This document shows, piece by piece, positions 40,123 to 48,513 of a stretch of 64,000 nt of DNA. The DNA comes from an uncultured Chromatiaceae bacterium. GTDB lineage: Bacteria; Pseudomonadota; Gammaproteobacteria; Tenderiales; Tenderiaceae. A model generated the notes under the pieces. The model did not search any database. It had not been told where the DNA came from and saw nothing but the letters and a program-made list of their open reading frames with translations. The position numbers and the translations under genes are program-made. Location: NCBI GenBank assembly GCA_945787785.1, contig CALZIO010000002.1:62001-126000 (forward strand), read 5' to 3'. Position 1 is the first letter of the stretch; every line of letters begins with the position of its first letter.

Positions 40123-40430
40123 GATTGAGGATTACCAAGGTTAGCCAGCTTTGTCTTCCGAATTTTTGCTCAAATCCAACCGACATGAATTTCGACCAAC
40201 AACACACTTGAATCAAGCAAAAACAACTTAATAATAATTGATATTGCGCGATTTGCTTTCGACACATCCAATACAGCATTAAAGTCTTCTTCTAACTGAA
40301 TATTAATCGTGTCATTATAGAGGTCCATGTTCTTCTCAGCCAAAATAAAACGAGAGAATAAGCACCAAAAATACTAATTGTTTTTTATAATTATCAATCA
40401 ATTACAATAATAGTCATACGCATAAAAGGG
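40123..40430. other. Intergenic region between nfi and pstC
   Basis: An AT-rich 308-base gap up to the pstC Pho box. It holds one short minus-strand open frame (40170-40328, listed separately). I see no hairpin terminator with a T-run after nfi and no RNA gene. Confidence 0.5.
40170..40328 (-). CDS. Possible 52-residue hypothetical protein
   Basis: A short minus-strand frame starts with ATG at 40328 (MDLYNDTINIQLEEDFNAVL) and ends with TGA. A weak AGAAG lies four bases before the start. The first half looks like an acidic beta-alpha unit and the second half is hydrophobic (SIIIKLFLLDSSVLLVEI). There is no homologue I recognise. It may be chance or the remnant of a longer gene. Confidence 0.25.
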   Translation of the reverse strand: MDLYNDTINIQLEEDFNAVLDVSKANRAISIIIKLFLLDSSVLLVEIHVGWI

Positions 40431-40448
40431 CTGTAACAAAACTGTCAT
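40431..40448 (+). promoter_or_regulatory. Pho box upstream of pstC
   Basis: CTGTAAC and CTGTCAT are separated by AAAA, a near-ideal PhoB site. Ten bases later TATGAT forms the -10 element (40459-40464). The predicted start lies about 25 bases before the pstC ATG. Confidence 0.85.
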
Positions 40449-40495
40449 AATTGCAAAGTATGATGCGCGGCAATCTAAAGGATAATTAACGATAC

Positions 40496-42757
40496 ATGGC
40501 CAATACCCTGCCACCGATTGACTCTCCTGCCAGTCAACGTCACCGCCGGATGCGTCGGTTAAAAGACATCCTGGCAAAATATATGATCGGTATTGGTGGC
40601 CTTGGCGTTATCGCCGCCGTCGCACTCATTTTCATCTACCTGGTTTATGTGGTTTTTCCTCTGTTTCTATCAGGAAGCCTTGAAGTTGAATCCAGTTATC
40701 AAACGCCCAACTCAACTGAAACAGAGTCTCTGTATTTTGCCATGGAAGAACAGGCCAGGATTGCGGTCCGTTTTGACAACGCCGGTAACGCCACCTTCTT
40801 CAATACTCAGGATGGCTCCCGCATCGAAACGGTTGAGGCCGAATTACCCTTAGGTGTTGAAATTACCAGCTTCGCTATCGCCGACCCCGCTACTCGTATT
40901 GTTGCTTATGGTCTTAGTGATGGTAGCGCTGTAGTTTTGCGGCATAACTACCAAATCAGCTATCCAAATGATCTACTGACGATCACTCCGTTTATTGATT
41001 ATCCTCTGGGCACTGAACCACTGATCATTGATGAGGAAGAGCGCGCATTAAGTAAAATTTCCGTCCAGGATGATGAAGAGCAGGCAATGATTATTGCCAT
41101 TACGGATGATGGTGAACTGTTGCTCACCGACATCCAGAAAGAGGTCTCATTTATGAGCGATGAGGTCGAGGTTGAAACAGAAACCACATCCATAACCGAA
41201 GACCTGTCTAACGTAGACCATATGTTGTTAGATAAAATGATGGATACGCTTTATCTGGCAAAAGCCAGCGGTGAAGTTCACGCCTATGATGTTTACGACC
41301 CCGAAGAACCCGAGTTAATCGAGAATATAAATCTCACCAATCAAGAATCAGACATCATCAGCGTTGAGTTTCTCACTGGTGATATCTCACTGCTGGTTGG
41401 TGATAACCAGGGTAATATCAGCCAATGGTTTCCAGTCAAAAATGAACAGGGCAAACCAGAATTAACCAAGATTAGGGAATTCACTCTTGGCACAGCGGCC
41501 GTGACCGGCATTGTATCCGAACACGCCCGTAAAGGTTTCCTGGCCGTGGATGAAAATGGCCAGCTCGGTGTTTTTCATACCACCGCAGAAAGTACCATTC
41601 TCAAACAACAGCTCATGGATGGGGTCGCACAACATGTCACCATTTCTCCGCGTGCCAATGCAGCTTTGATAGAAGATGACAGAGGCAACATGAGCTTTGT
41701 TCGCCTGCATAATGAGCATCCTGAAGTCTCTATGACATCGCTATGGGGTGAAGTCTGGTATGAAAGTTACGAGGAGCCTTCTTATGTGTGGCAGTCCTCT
41801 TCCGCCAGTAACGACTTCGAACCCAAATTCAGCCTGGTACCAATCTCGTTTGGTACTATCAAGGCAGCCTTTTATGCCATGTTATTCGCCGTTCCACTGG
41901 CAATCTTTGGCGCTATATACACGGCCTATTTCATGACTCCCAAAATGCGTTCGATGGTGAAGCCCACCATCGAAATTATGGAGGCTCTGCCGACGGTTAT
42001 TCTCGGCTTCCTGGCCGGCTTATGGTTAGCCCCCATGTTGGAACAATACTTACCCGCAGTGATAGTGCTACTGTTGCTGTTACCCCTTTCTGTGATTGCT
42101 GCCAGTTATATCTGGCAAAGAATGCCATCTTATATACAGAACACGGTTTCAGAGGGCTGGTTGGCGGCACTGCTAATTCCACTTATCCTGTTCACTGGCT
42201 GGATTGCTTTTGCCCTTAACCATCCCATGGAGGCATGGCTGTTTGGCGGCAATACCCAACAATGGTTGGACCGTGAACTGGGCGTCAGCTTCGACCAACG
42301 CAATTCCCTGGTGGTGGGTGTTGCGATGGGCTTTGCCGTCATCCCGACAATTTTCTCCATCACAGAAGATGCCATTTTTGGTGTGCCAAAACATTTGACC
42401 AATGGCTCACTGGCCTTGGGTGCTACCCCATGGCAAACACTTGTTCGGGTTGTCATACTCACCGCCAGTCCCGGTATTTTCTCCGCTGTCATGATTGGTT
42501 TTGGCCGAGCCGTGGGGGAAACGATGATTGTATTGATGGCGACGGGAAACACACCGGTAATGGATTTCAGTATCTTCCAGGGCATGAGGACACTATCTGC
42601 CAACATTGCCGTGGAAATGCCCGAATCCGAGGTTGACAGCACTCACTATCGGGTACTCTTCCTGGCTGCGCTGGTACTGTTTATGTTTACATTTTTCTTT
42701 AACACCATCGCTGAAGTCGTTCGCCAGCGGTTACGTAAAAAATACAGTTCACTTTAG
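40496..42757 (+). CDS. pstC: Phosphate ABC transporter permease PstC, long form
   Basis: PstC forms half of the phosphate channel in the inner membrane. This form has 753 residues against about 320 in E. coli. The first membrane helix (about 30-60) is followed by a periplasmic insert of about 380 residues made of WD40- or beta-propeller-like repeats (for example SGEVHAYDVYDPEEPEL and LLVGDNQGNISQWFP). The usual permease core begins near residue 455 and has the EAA loop (GSLALGATPWQTLVR). Long PstC proteins are known in several gammaproteobacteria, and the insert's role is not known to me. First gene of the pstC-pstA-pstB-phoU operon. Confidence 0.94.
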   Translation: MANTLPPIDSPASQRHRRMRRLKDILAKYMIGIGGLGVIAAVALIFIYLVYVVFPLFLSGSLEVESSYQTPNSTETESLYFAMEEQARIAVRFDNAGNATFFNTQDGSRIETVEAELPLGVEITSFAIADPATRIVAYGLSDGSAVVLRHNYQISYPNDLLTITPFIDYPLGTEPLIIDEEERALSKISVQDDEEQAMIIAITDDGELLLTDIQKEVSFMSDEVEVETETTSITEDLSNVDHMLLDKMMDTLYLAKASGEVHAYDVYDPEEPELIENINLTNQESDIISVEFLTGDISLLVGDNQGNISQWFPVKNEQGKPELTKIREFTLGTAAVTGIVSEHARKGFLAVDENGQLGVFHTTAESTILKQQLMDGVAQHVTISPRANAALIEDDRGNMSFVRLHNEHPEVSMTSLWGEVWYESYEEPSYVWQSSSASNDFEPKFSLVPISFGTIKAAFYAMLFAVPLAIFGAIYTAYFMTPKMRSMVKPTIEIMEALPTVILGFLAGLWLAPMLEQYLPAVIVLLLLLPLSVIAASYIWQRMPSYIQNTVSEGWLAALLIPLILFTGWIAFALNHPMEAWLFGGNTQQWLDRELGVSFDQRNSLVVGVAMGFAVIPTIFSITEDAIFGVPKHLTNGSLALGATPWQTLVRVVILTASPGIFSAVMIGFGRAVGETMIVLMATGNTPVMDFSIFQGMRTLSANIAVEMPESEVDSTHYRVLFLAALVLFMFTFFFNTIAEVVRQRLRKKYSSL

Positions 42758-42773
42758 GGAGTAGCCATCGATC

Positions 42774-44423
42774 ATGCGCAAATGGATTGACAGTGGTTCA
42801 CCCTGGGTCTGGCTAACAGCAGCATCAGTCAGCATCAGTATCATTATGGTAGTGGGGCTACTGCTTCTGATTGCAGCCAGAGGCCTGGGCCATTTCTGGC
42901 CTGCGGATGTAGTTACTTTTGAGTATCAGAACAACAATCAAATTGTAAAAGTTGCAGGTGAAATCCGTGACACAGAGGAAGTCCCAGCTCAACGTATCAT
43001 TGACAGCGGCGTCAAGCTGGACACTAATGAAGAGTTAATTTCGCGCCACCTGATTAAAACCGGTAACCGCGACCTGTATGGCATTGACTTCCGCTGGCTG
43101 ATCGACCCATTCATTCTGACACGTGCCACCCCAGAAGAGTTGATGGTGATAGAACGGCGTGAATGGGGCAATTTTTATGGCTTCCTGGGCCAGGTTAAAG
43201 TCGATGGTCAGGTAATCGCCGAGGGTGCTGAAAGCTGGGATGTTTTACAACAGCAAATAGAAAAAACCGGCGATACGTTTTCTGTTATCCGCGGCATAGA
43301 GCATGGGGATATTGGCGCCATTAACTATAGTCTCGAACGCTTACGTCTGAAACAGCGCGGACTCGAACTCAAGGGGGAAGATACTCCTCAAGCTCTGGGT
43401 AAACTCGAAGAAGAGCGTCAATCGCTACAAGCGGAATATGAAGGACTGCAAAGCGAGCTGCAAACTCACTATCGCGAACTAAACCGCGCCTCACTGGTAG
43501 CCGAAACTTTCGATGGCAAAATTCTCGAAATTCCGATTTCCAAGACAGTCCAGGCCTACCGCCCCAATAGCATGTCAGTATTTGGCAAGGTTGGTTTCTA
43601 TCTGGGCAAGGTGTGGGAATTTGTCAGCGACGAACCGCGTGAAGCAAATACCGAAGGCGGAATCTTCCCCGCCATTTTCGGTACGGTGATGATGGTCATT
43701 ATCATGGCAATATTGGTCACGCCATTTGGTGTGGTAGCTGCCATCTACCTGCGCGAATACGCCAAGCAGGGCCCGATCATTCGCATGGTCAGGATCGCTG
43801 TAAACAACCTGGCAGGCGTACCTTCTATTGTTTATGGTGTGTTCGGACTTGGATTTTTTGTCTATTTTCTCGGCGGCAATATTGACGCGCTGTTTTTCCC
43901 CGAATCAGCCCCCGCACCGACTTTCGGCACCCCGGGCCTGTTGTGGGCATCCATCACCCTGGCCTTGCTAACCGTGCCTGTTGTGATTGTTGCCACTGAA
44001 GAAGGACTATCACGTATTCCAAAATCCATTCGCGAAGGCAGTCTGGCATTGGGAGCCACCAAGGCTGAAACCCTGTGGCGCACCATTATCCCGATGACAA
44101 GCCCGGCTATAATGACAGGCCTGATCCTGGCGGTGGCGCGTGCCGCAGGTGAAGTAGCCCCACTGATGCTGGTCGGCGTGGTGAAACTGGCGCCTACCCT
44201 GCCTCTGGATGGCAACTTTCCATTCCTGCATCTGGATAGGAAATTTATGCACCTGGGTTTTCACATCTATGACGTTGGCTTTCAGAGCCCCAACGTTGAG
44301 GCGGCGCGGCCGCTGGTTTACGCCACGGCATTACTGCTGGTCTTGGTAATAATCGCGTTAAATCTGGCTGCGATTGCAATTCGTAACCGCCTGCGCGAAA
44401 AGTATAAATCACTAGAACAATAA
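42774..44423 (+). CDS. pstA: Phosphate ABC transporter permease PstA, long form
   Basis: PstA is the partner permease of PstC. It has 549 residues, about 250 more than E. coli PstA. An N-terminal membrane helix is followed by a long periplasmic insert. The insert includes a PDZ-like or unassigned segment (GFLGQVKVDGQVIAEGAESW) and a coiled-coil stretch at about 195-245 (LEEERQSLQAEYEGLQSELQ). The permease core starts near residue 300 with the EAA loop GSLALGATKAETLWR. Spacing to pstC is 16 bases. The matching inserts in PstC and PstA probably interact outside the membrane. Confidence 0.94.
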   Translation: MRKWIDSGSPWVWLTAASVSISIIMVVGLLLLIAARGLGHFWPADVVTFEYQNNNQIVKVAGEIRDTEEVPAQRIIDSGVKLDTNEELISRHLIKTGNRDLYGIDFRWLIDPFILTRATPEELMVIERREWGNFYGFLGQVKVDGQVIAEGAESWDVLQQQIEKTGDTFSVIRGIEHGDIGAINYSLERLRLKQRGLELKGEDTPQALGKLEEERQSLQAEYEGLQSELQTHYRELNRASLVAETFDGKILEIPISKTVQAYRPNSMSVFGKVGFYLGKVWEFVSDEPREANTEGGIFPAIFGTVMMVIIMAILVTPFGVVAAIYLREYAKQGPIIRMVRIAVNNLAGVPSIVYGVFGLGFFVYFLGGNIDALFFPESAPAPTFGTPGLLWASITLALLTVPVVIVATEEGLSRIPKSIREGSLALGATKAETLWRTIIPMTSPAIMTGLILAVARAAGEVAPLMLVGVVKLAPTLPLDGNFPFLHLDRKFMHLGFHIYDVGFQSPNVEAARPLVYATALLLVLVIIALNLAAIAIRNRLREKYKSLEQ

Positions 44424-44442
44424 GATTAATTAATGAGAGACA

Positions 44443-45288
44443 ATGAACATGAGTGATTCAACCGCCCCAATGACCCACGGCGTGAATATTGATGCCATCA
44501 AGTTGAAAAAGGCACCAGCGGCTTCTGGAGCAACTGAAACCGCCCTGACTGTCAAAGACCTGAAACTGTTCTATAGTGACAAAGAGGCACTAAAAGGCAT
44601 CAACATGACCATTCCGAAAGAGCGGGTCACCGCGTTTATCGGACCCAGTGGTTGTGGAAAGTCCACCCTGTTGCGCTGTTTTAATCGCATGAATGACCTG
44701 GTGGATGGTGTCAGAATTGAAGGTCAGATATTGCTGCATGACAAGGATATACATCATCGTGATATCGACATTGCCGCATTGCGCAGACAGGTGGGGATGG
44801 TATTCCAGAAACCCAATCCATTTCCCAAATCCATTTATGAAAATGTCGCCTATGGCCTGCGCCTGTTAGGGGTCAAAGACCGGCGCACCCTGGATGAAGT
44901 GGTTGAACGCTCACTGCGAAGTTCAGCTTTATGGGATGAAGTGAAAGACCGCCTGCATGACAGCGCTTTTGGACTATCCGGCGGCCAGCAGCAGCGTCTG
45001 GTGATTGCACGAGCCATTGCCATCGAACCAGAAGTACTGCTACTTGATGAGCCTGCTTCTGCCCTTGATCCGATCTCCACGCTTAAGATCGAGGAACTAA
45101 TTTACGAATTGAAATCTAAATATACTATTGTGATAGTCACCCATAACATGCAACAGGCTGCACGTGTTTCTGACTATACTGCTTTTATGTATATGGGTGA
45201 ACTGATCGAACTCGCAGATACCGACATGCTGTTTACTAATCCCAAGAAAAAGCAGACCGAAGATTACATCACCGGCCGCTACGGTTAG
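44443..45288 (+). CDS. pstB: Phosphate ABC transporter ATP-binding protein
   Basis: PstB powers phosphate import. The 281-residue ATPase has Walker [10 protein letters not shown], the PstB-typical [10 protein letters not shown] and [13 protein letters not shown] segments, the signature [16 protein letters not shown] and Walker [13 protein letters not shown]. It has a 20-residue N-terminal extension before the ABC domain ([18 protein letters not shown]). It is 19 bases after pstA and 29 bases before phoU. Confidence 0.97.
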   Translation: MNMSDSTAPMTHGVNIDAIKLKKAPAASGATETALTVKDLKLFYSDKEALKGINMTIPKERVTAFIGPSGCGKSTLLRCFNRMNDLVDGVRIEGQILLHDKDIHHRDIDIAALRRQVGMVFQKPNPFPKSIYENVAYGLRLLGVKDRRTLDEVVERSLRSSALWDEVKDRLHDSAFGLSGGQQQRLVIARAIAIEPEVLLLDEPASALDPISTLKIEELIYELKSKYTIVIVTHNMQQAARVSDYTAFMYMGELIELADTDMLFTNPKKKQTEDYITGRYG

Positions 45289-45317
45289 TCTCAGCGATAT
45301 AAGAAACGGAGCCAAAC

Positions 45318-46031
45318 ATGGACACCAATTTACCTCATCATATTTCACACCAGTTTGATGCTGAACTCGAAAATTTGCGCAACCGCGTCTTTGCCATGGG
45401 CGGCCTGGTTGAACAACAAGTGAAAAAAGCACTTACGGCGTTAACTGAAGGCGATACTGAGCTCGCAGAAGAAGTTAAAACCGGCGACCTCCAGGTCAAC
45501 TCCATGGAAGTGCAGATTGATGAAGAGTGCACGCACATCATTGCACGACGCCAACCCACCGCCAGTGACCTGCGTCTGGTCATCGCAGTTATCAAAACCA
45601 TTACCGATCTGGAGCGTATGGGCGATCAGGCAGAAAAAGTCGCTCGCATTGGGCTTGAACTTGCCGATATGGAACGGCCACGCAATGGTTATATGGAGAT
45701 CCAATCCCTTGGCACTCATGTTCAAGCCATGATCAGTGGCGCCCTGGATGCCTTCGTGCGTATGGATGCTGAAGCGGCGGTTGAGATCGCCAAGATGGAC
45801 CTGCAAGCCGACCACGAGTACGAAGCGATAATGCGCCAGAACATGACCTTTATGATGGAAGATCCTCGCACAATTAAACGTGTATTAGGGGCAACCTGGG
45901 CCGCGCGTGCGTTGGAACGCATCGGTGACCATGCCACAAATATTTGCGAATACGTGATCTATCTGGTCAAGGGTAAAGATGTACGTCACACCACCCTGGA
46001 ACAACTGGAAAAAGAAGCTAGGAAGAATTAA
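45318..46031 (+). CDS. phoU: Phosphate signalling protein PhoU
   Basis: PhoU links the Pst transporter to PhoR and keeps the Pho regulon off when phosphate is plentiful. The 237-residue protein is all helical, with two three-helix repeats. The metal-cluster motifs are present: DxxVNxxE-like (DLQVNSMEVQID) in the first repeat and the ERIGDHATNICEYVIY block in the second. The gene closes the pst operon and overlaps the stop of the convergent cpdA gene by four bases. Confidence 0.96.
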   Translation: MDTNLPHHISHQFDAELENLRNRVFAMGGLVEQQVKKALTALTEGDTELAEEVKTGDLQVNSMEVQIDEECTHIIARRQPTASDLRLVIAVIKTITDLERMGDQAEKVARIGLELADMERPRNGYMEIQSLGTHVQAMISGALDAFVRMDAEAAVEIAKMDLQADHEYEAIMRQNMTFMMEDPRTIKRVLGATWAARALERIGDHATNICEYVIYLVKGKDVRHTTLEQLEKEARKN

Positions 46032-46831
46032 ATCCCGTAGCCACTAGCATCGGCATCAAGCCCCTCTGGCAAGCTGGCCAGACGCTTGATGCCAGATTCA
46101 AGATTCCCATCTGCATGCAATCGAAACCAACGATAACCTGCGGGTAATAAGTCCAACTCAAAATCGTCTACCCTGGGCTTGAACTGAATACAGGTAGACG
46201 GTGTACTTAACAATTGCACACCCGCCCGCTGCTCGACAAACTCCTGATGAACATGGCCCCAGACAAGCGCTTTTACTTCTGAGTTTGCAGCGATCAATTC
46301 AAACAGTTTATCCGCATTATCAAGGCCAAGAGGATCCAGCCATTTGCAACCGACAGGAACAGGATTGTGGTGCAGAAAAACAATGCTATACGGAACAGAT
46401 TTATTAGATAGACATTGTTCTAACCAAAGCAGCTCTTTTTCATTCAGATGTCCAGGTACCTGACCCGGCAGTTGTGAATTGAGCAGTATCACCTGCCAAT
46501 TACCAACTACTACTCTTTTGTCACAGCTAATCATGCCGTGCTTAAACTCGGAACGCATTAATGTCAGGTCATCATGGTTGCCGGGAATGAGATGTGTCGG
46601 AACGTTCAACCGTTGCAAACACAGACGCAGATGTTTATAACCCTGTTCGCTTTCATCGTGAACCAGATCACCCGTTACTAAAGCAAGGTCAATCGACTGC
46701 ATGTTGGCCTCGGCGACAACGGCCTCAAAACAGTTATAACTGTTCACACCATACAGTCCAGTTGACTTATCCGCATAGAGATGTGGATCAGTCAACTGAA
46801 CCAGTTCAATTACTTTATCTTGATTCGCCAC
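46028..46831 (-). CDS. cpdA: 3',5'-cyclic-AMP phosphodiesterase (metallophosphoesterase)
   Basis: CpdA hydrolyses cAMP and so tunes CRP-type control. The 267-residue protein carries the full metallophosphoesterase set: TDPHLY, VTGDLVHD, PGNHDD, a FLHHNP histidine and WGHVHQE. The length matches E. coli CpdA (275). The start appears to be GTG at 46831, without a strong ribosome binding site. tsaB lies 15 bases upstream on the same strand, so the two are likely co-transcribed. Confidence 0.92.
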   Translation of the reverse strand: MANQDKVIELVQLTDPHLYADKSTGLYGVNSYNCFEAVVAEANMQSIDLALVTGDLVHDESEQGYKHLRLCLQRLNVPTHLIPGNHDDLTLMRSEFKHGMISCDKRVVVGNWQVILLNSQLPGQVPGHLNEKELLWLEQCLSNKSVPYSIVFLHHNPVPVGCKWLDPLGLDNADKLFELIAANSEVKALVWGHVHQEFVEQRAGVQLLSTPSTCIQFKPRVDDFELDLLPAGYRWFRLHADGNLESGIKRLASLPEGLDADASGYGI

Positions 46832-46846
46832 GATAAGGATTTATGA

Positions 46847-47527
46847 CTATTTTTGACTTTTCTTGGCCACGTTATCACGAAGATAGATAGGAAGTGCATC
46901 TTGCGGCGCAACCGTTTGACCATTTTCAACCGCATGCTGTGCCAACAATGCCACCTCCTCGGCTCTGGGTAATAAATGAGCATCTTTCTCTTCCAGCTGC
47001 ACCGGAAACCTGCTCCGCAAGGCGTCGGCAAAAATTGCCCAACCACTGCCAATACCGTGCCACTCACCCGTTTCCGGCTGCGGCACCGCTTCAGGCTTAC
47101 AGACAAGCTCATCAGACAGCAACGATACCATCCCTTGCTCTATCTGATAAGTACCCCAATACACTTCCCCCATGCGCGCATCCATGGCACATAGCATTGA
47201 TTCATAACCGTTATGACGATAGCCAGCTTGCGCCAGTGCAGCAAGGGTAGAAACAGGCACGACCGGAAGATCCGCGCCAAAGGCAATCCCTTGTGCCACA
47301 CTGGTAGCAATTCGCACCCCGGTAAATGCCCCCGGCCCACGGCCAAATGCAACCGCACTTAACTGGGCAGGCGTTAGACCCGCCTCCTGCATCAGTTCAT
47401 CGACCATAGTCAATATCAAATCACCATGACCTTGTGGGGATATCTGAAAACGGTGCTGGAGTTGTCCATGAGATAACAGTGCGGCTGAACAGGCCTGGGT
47501 CGATGTCTCAATTGCCAGAATATTCAA
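46847..47527 (-). CDS. tsaB: tRNA threonylcarbamoyladenosine biosynthesis protein TsaB
   Basis: TsaB, with TsaD and TsaE, makes the t6A modification in tRNAs that read ANN codons. The protein has the ASKHA-fold start NILAIETSTQACSAAL and the conserved FGRGPGAFTGVRIA segment. I set the start at the TTG at 47527 (226 residues, near the E. coli 231), because homologues begin right at the ILAIETS strand. The open frame extends 23 codons further upstream without similarity. Confidence 0.92.
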   Translation of the reverse strand: MNILAIETSTQACSAALLSHGQLQHRFQISPQGHGDLILTMVDELMQEAGLTPAQLSAVAFGRGPGAFTGVRIATSVAQGIAFGADLPVVPVSTLAALAQAGYRHNGYESMLCAMDARMGEVYWGTYQIEQGMVSLLSDELVCKPEAVPQPETGEWHGIGSGWAIFADALRSRFPVQLEEKDAHLLPRAEEVALLAQHAVENGQTVAPQDALPIYLRDNVAKKSQK

Positions 47528-47681
47528 ATGGGATTTCCACTCTCTGTGTCTACGATTTCTTTTCCTGCTACATGATAGATGGAAAAAAAGCCTCAATAAA
47601 GTGGAGATTTAGAATAGTAGGAATAAAAAACTGTGCCGGTAAACGCTAATTTACCGGCAATATAAACTAATAGTTTCGATA

Positions 47682-47831
47682 CTATTCTGTGGAACGCTGA
47701 GTCCGAGGTTTGCATTGGGTTTGAACTACAGCTGTTTTTGAATTGTGCTGTAAGTGCATTGTAAGTACAGCGCCGACTGCACCACCAATGCAAAAGGAAA
47801 TTAATACTGCTTCTACAATTAAGCTCATCAT
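47682..47831 (-). CDS. 49-residue single-span membrane peptide
   Basis: A short frame encodes MMSLIVEAVLISFCIGGAVG followed by a positively charged, glutamine-rich tail. One hydrophobic helix covers about residues 3-26. AGGAG lies seven bases before the first ATG. No homologue is recognised. The good ribosome binding site and hydrophobic-then-basic layout make a real small membrane protein plausible. Confidence 0.55.
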   Translation of the reverse strand: MMSLIVEAVLISFCIGGAVGAVLTMHLQHNSKTAVVQTQCKPRTQRSTE

Positions 47832-48131
47832 GGCAATTCTCCTGTGCCGCTCCGCATGTCGGAATTACAAAGTCCTTCTATCACTCTAGCGGCTATGCTC
47901 AGAAAAGCTTAATTTGGGGAATACTATTTTTAAATTGTTAACAATTCATGAAACATATAAAATTTAGGGATACTCTGATTACTTCATCATTCACCCAAAG
48001 AACGGGCACAAGCCGGGCGAAGCGTAGCGTACGAACCCACGGATGGGTGAGGTAGACACTGTCAGGAACATAGGGTCGAGACCCGGAATCCAGTGCCTCT
48101 AATTCAATGCCTTAATGGATTCCGGCCTACG

Positions 48132-48437
48132 CCCATTACTGTCCGGAATAATTAGAGCAGCTATGACCAGAAGTTATAATCACGACAACATGCTCAAAAT
48201 AACAGCAAATATTGAAAAAATACTCGTCATTCCGGCGAATACCCAAAGGGCACAAGGGCCGGAATCTATTTAACTGCGGAGACCCTGGATGCCCGCCTAC
48301 GCGAGCATGACGAGTATTAGTTTAGTCTCTTGCCAAAATTTAAATAGTTAAGTCTCAAACACGACTCTTCTTCCTCACACCTGTGTCGTACCTTGCTTAT
48401 ACTAGATTTCTATTAATTTATTCCGGACAGTAATGGG
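48132..48437. mobile_element. 306-bp MITE-like insertion with 20-bp perfect terminal inverted repeats
   Basis: The ends CCCATTACTGTCCGGAATAA and its exact reverse complement bound an insert that carries no transposase. CCTACG occurs directly on both sides (48126-48131 and 48438-48443), consistent with a 6-bp target duplication. If the terminal repeat is one base longer, the duplication would be CTAC. It interrupts repeat copy B and is itself interrupted at 48220-48317. Confidence 0.75.
48220..48317. repeat. 98-bp innermost inverted-repeat element
   Basis: ATACTCGTCAT and its exact complement ATGACGAGTAT bound a 98-bp block. Its inner sequence (CATTCCGGCG, GGGCCGGAATC, GGATGCCCGCCTACGCG) resembles the same general CGTCATTCCGG repeat class. 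It lies inside the 306-bp insertion. Confidence 0.65.
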
Positions 48438-48513
48438 CCTACGCCGGAATGACGAAAAACGAATTAATCAGAGTGTCCGTTTAATTTGTTACCAATTTAT
48501 AAAAATTTTAAAG

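Larger units (their letters stand above)
47967..48478. repeat. Small inverted-repeat element, copy B (interrupted)
   Basis: Same family as 162-308. The left end reads GGATACTCTGATTA and the right end is the complement of GGACACTCTGATTAATTCG. The internal sequence (CCGGAATCCAGTG, CTAATTCAATGCCTTA) is shared with copy A. It is split by a 306-bp insert at 48132-48437. Without that insert the right half would read continuously as GATTCCGGCCTACGCCGGAA. Confidence 0.75.
47832..48513. other. Gene-free region filled by nested small repeats
   Basis: About 680 bases without a coding gene. The part from 47967 to 48478 is accounted for by three nested inverted-repeat elements, listed separately. The remaining 130 bases before it include a likely promoter area for the 49-residue gene; I see no RNA gene. 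Confidence 0.6.

Noticed and set aside
42130-42642. Minus-strand open frame of 170 codons in pstC
   Set aside because: A shadow of the pstC permease core, low in complexity and with no start signals.
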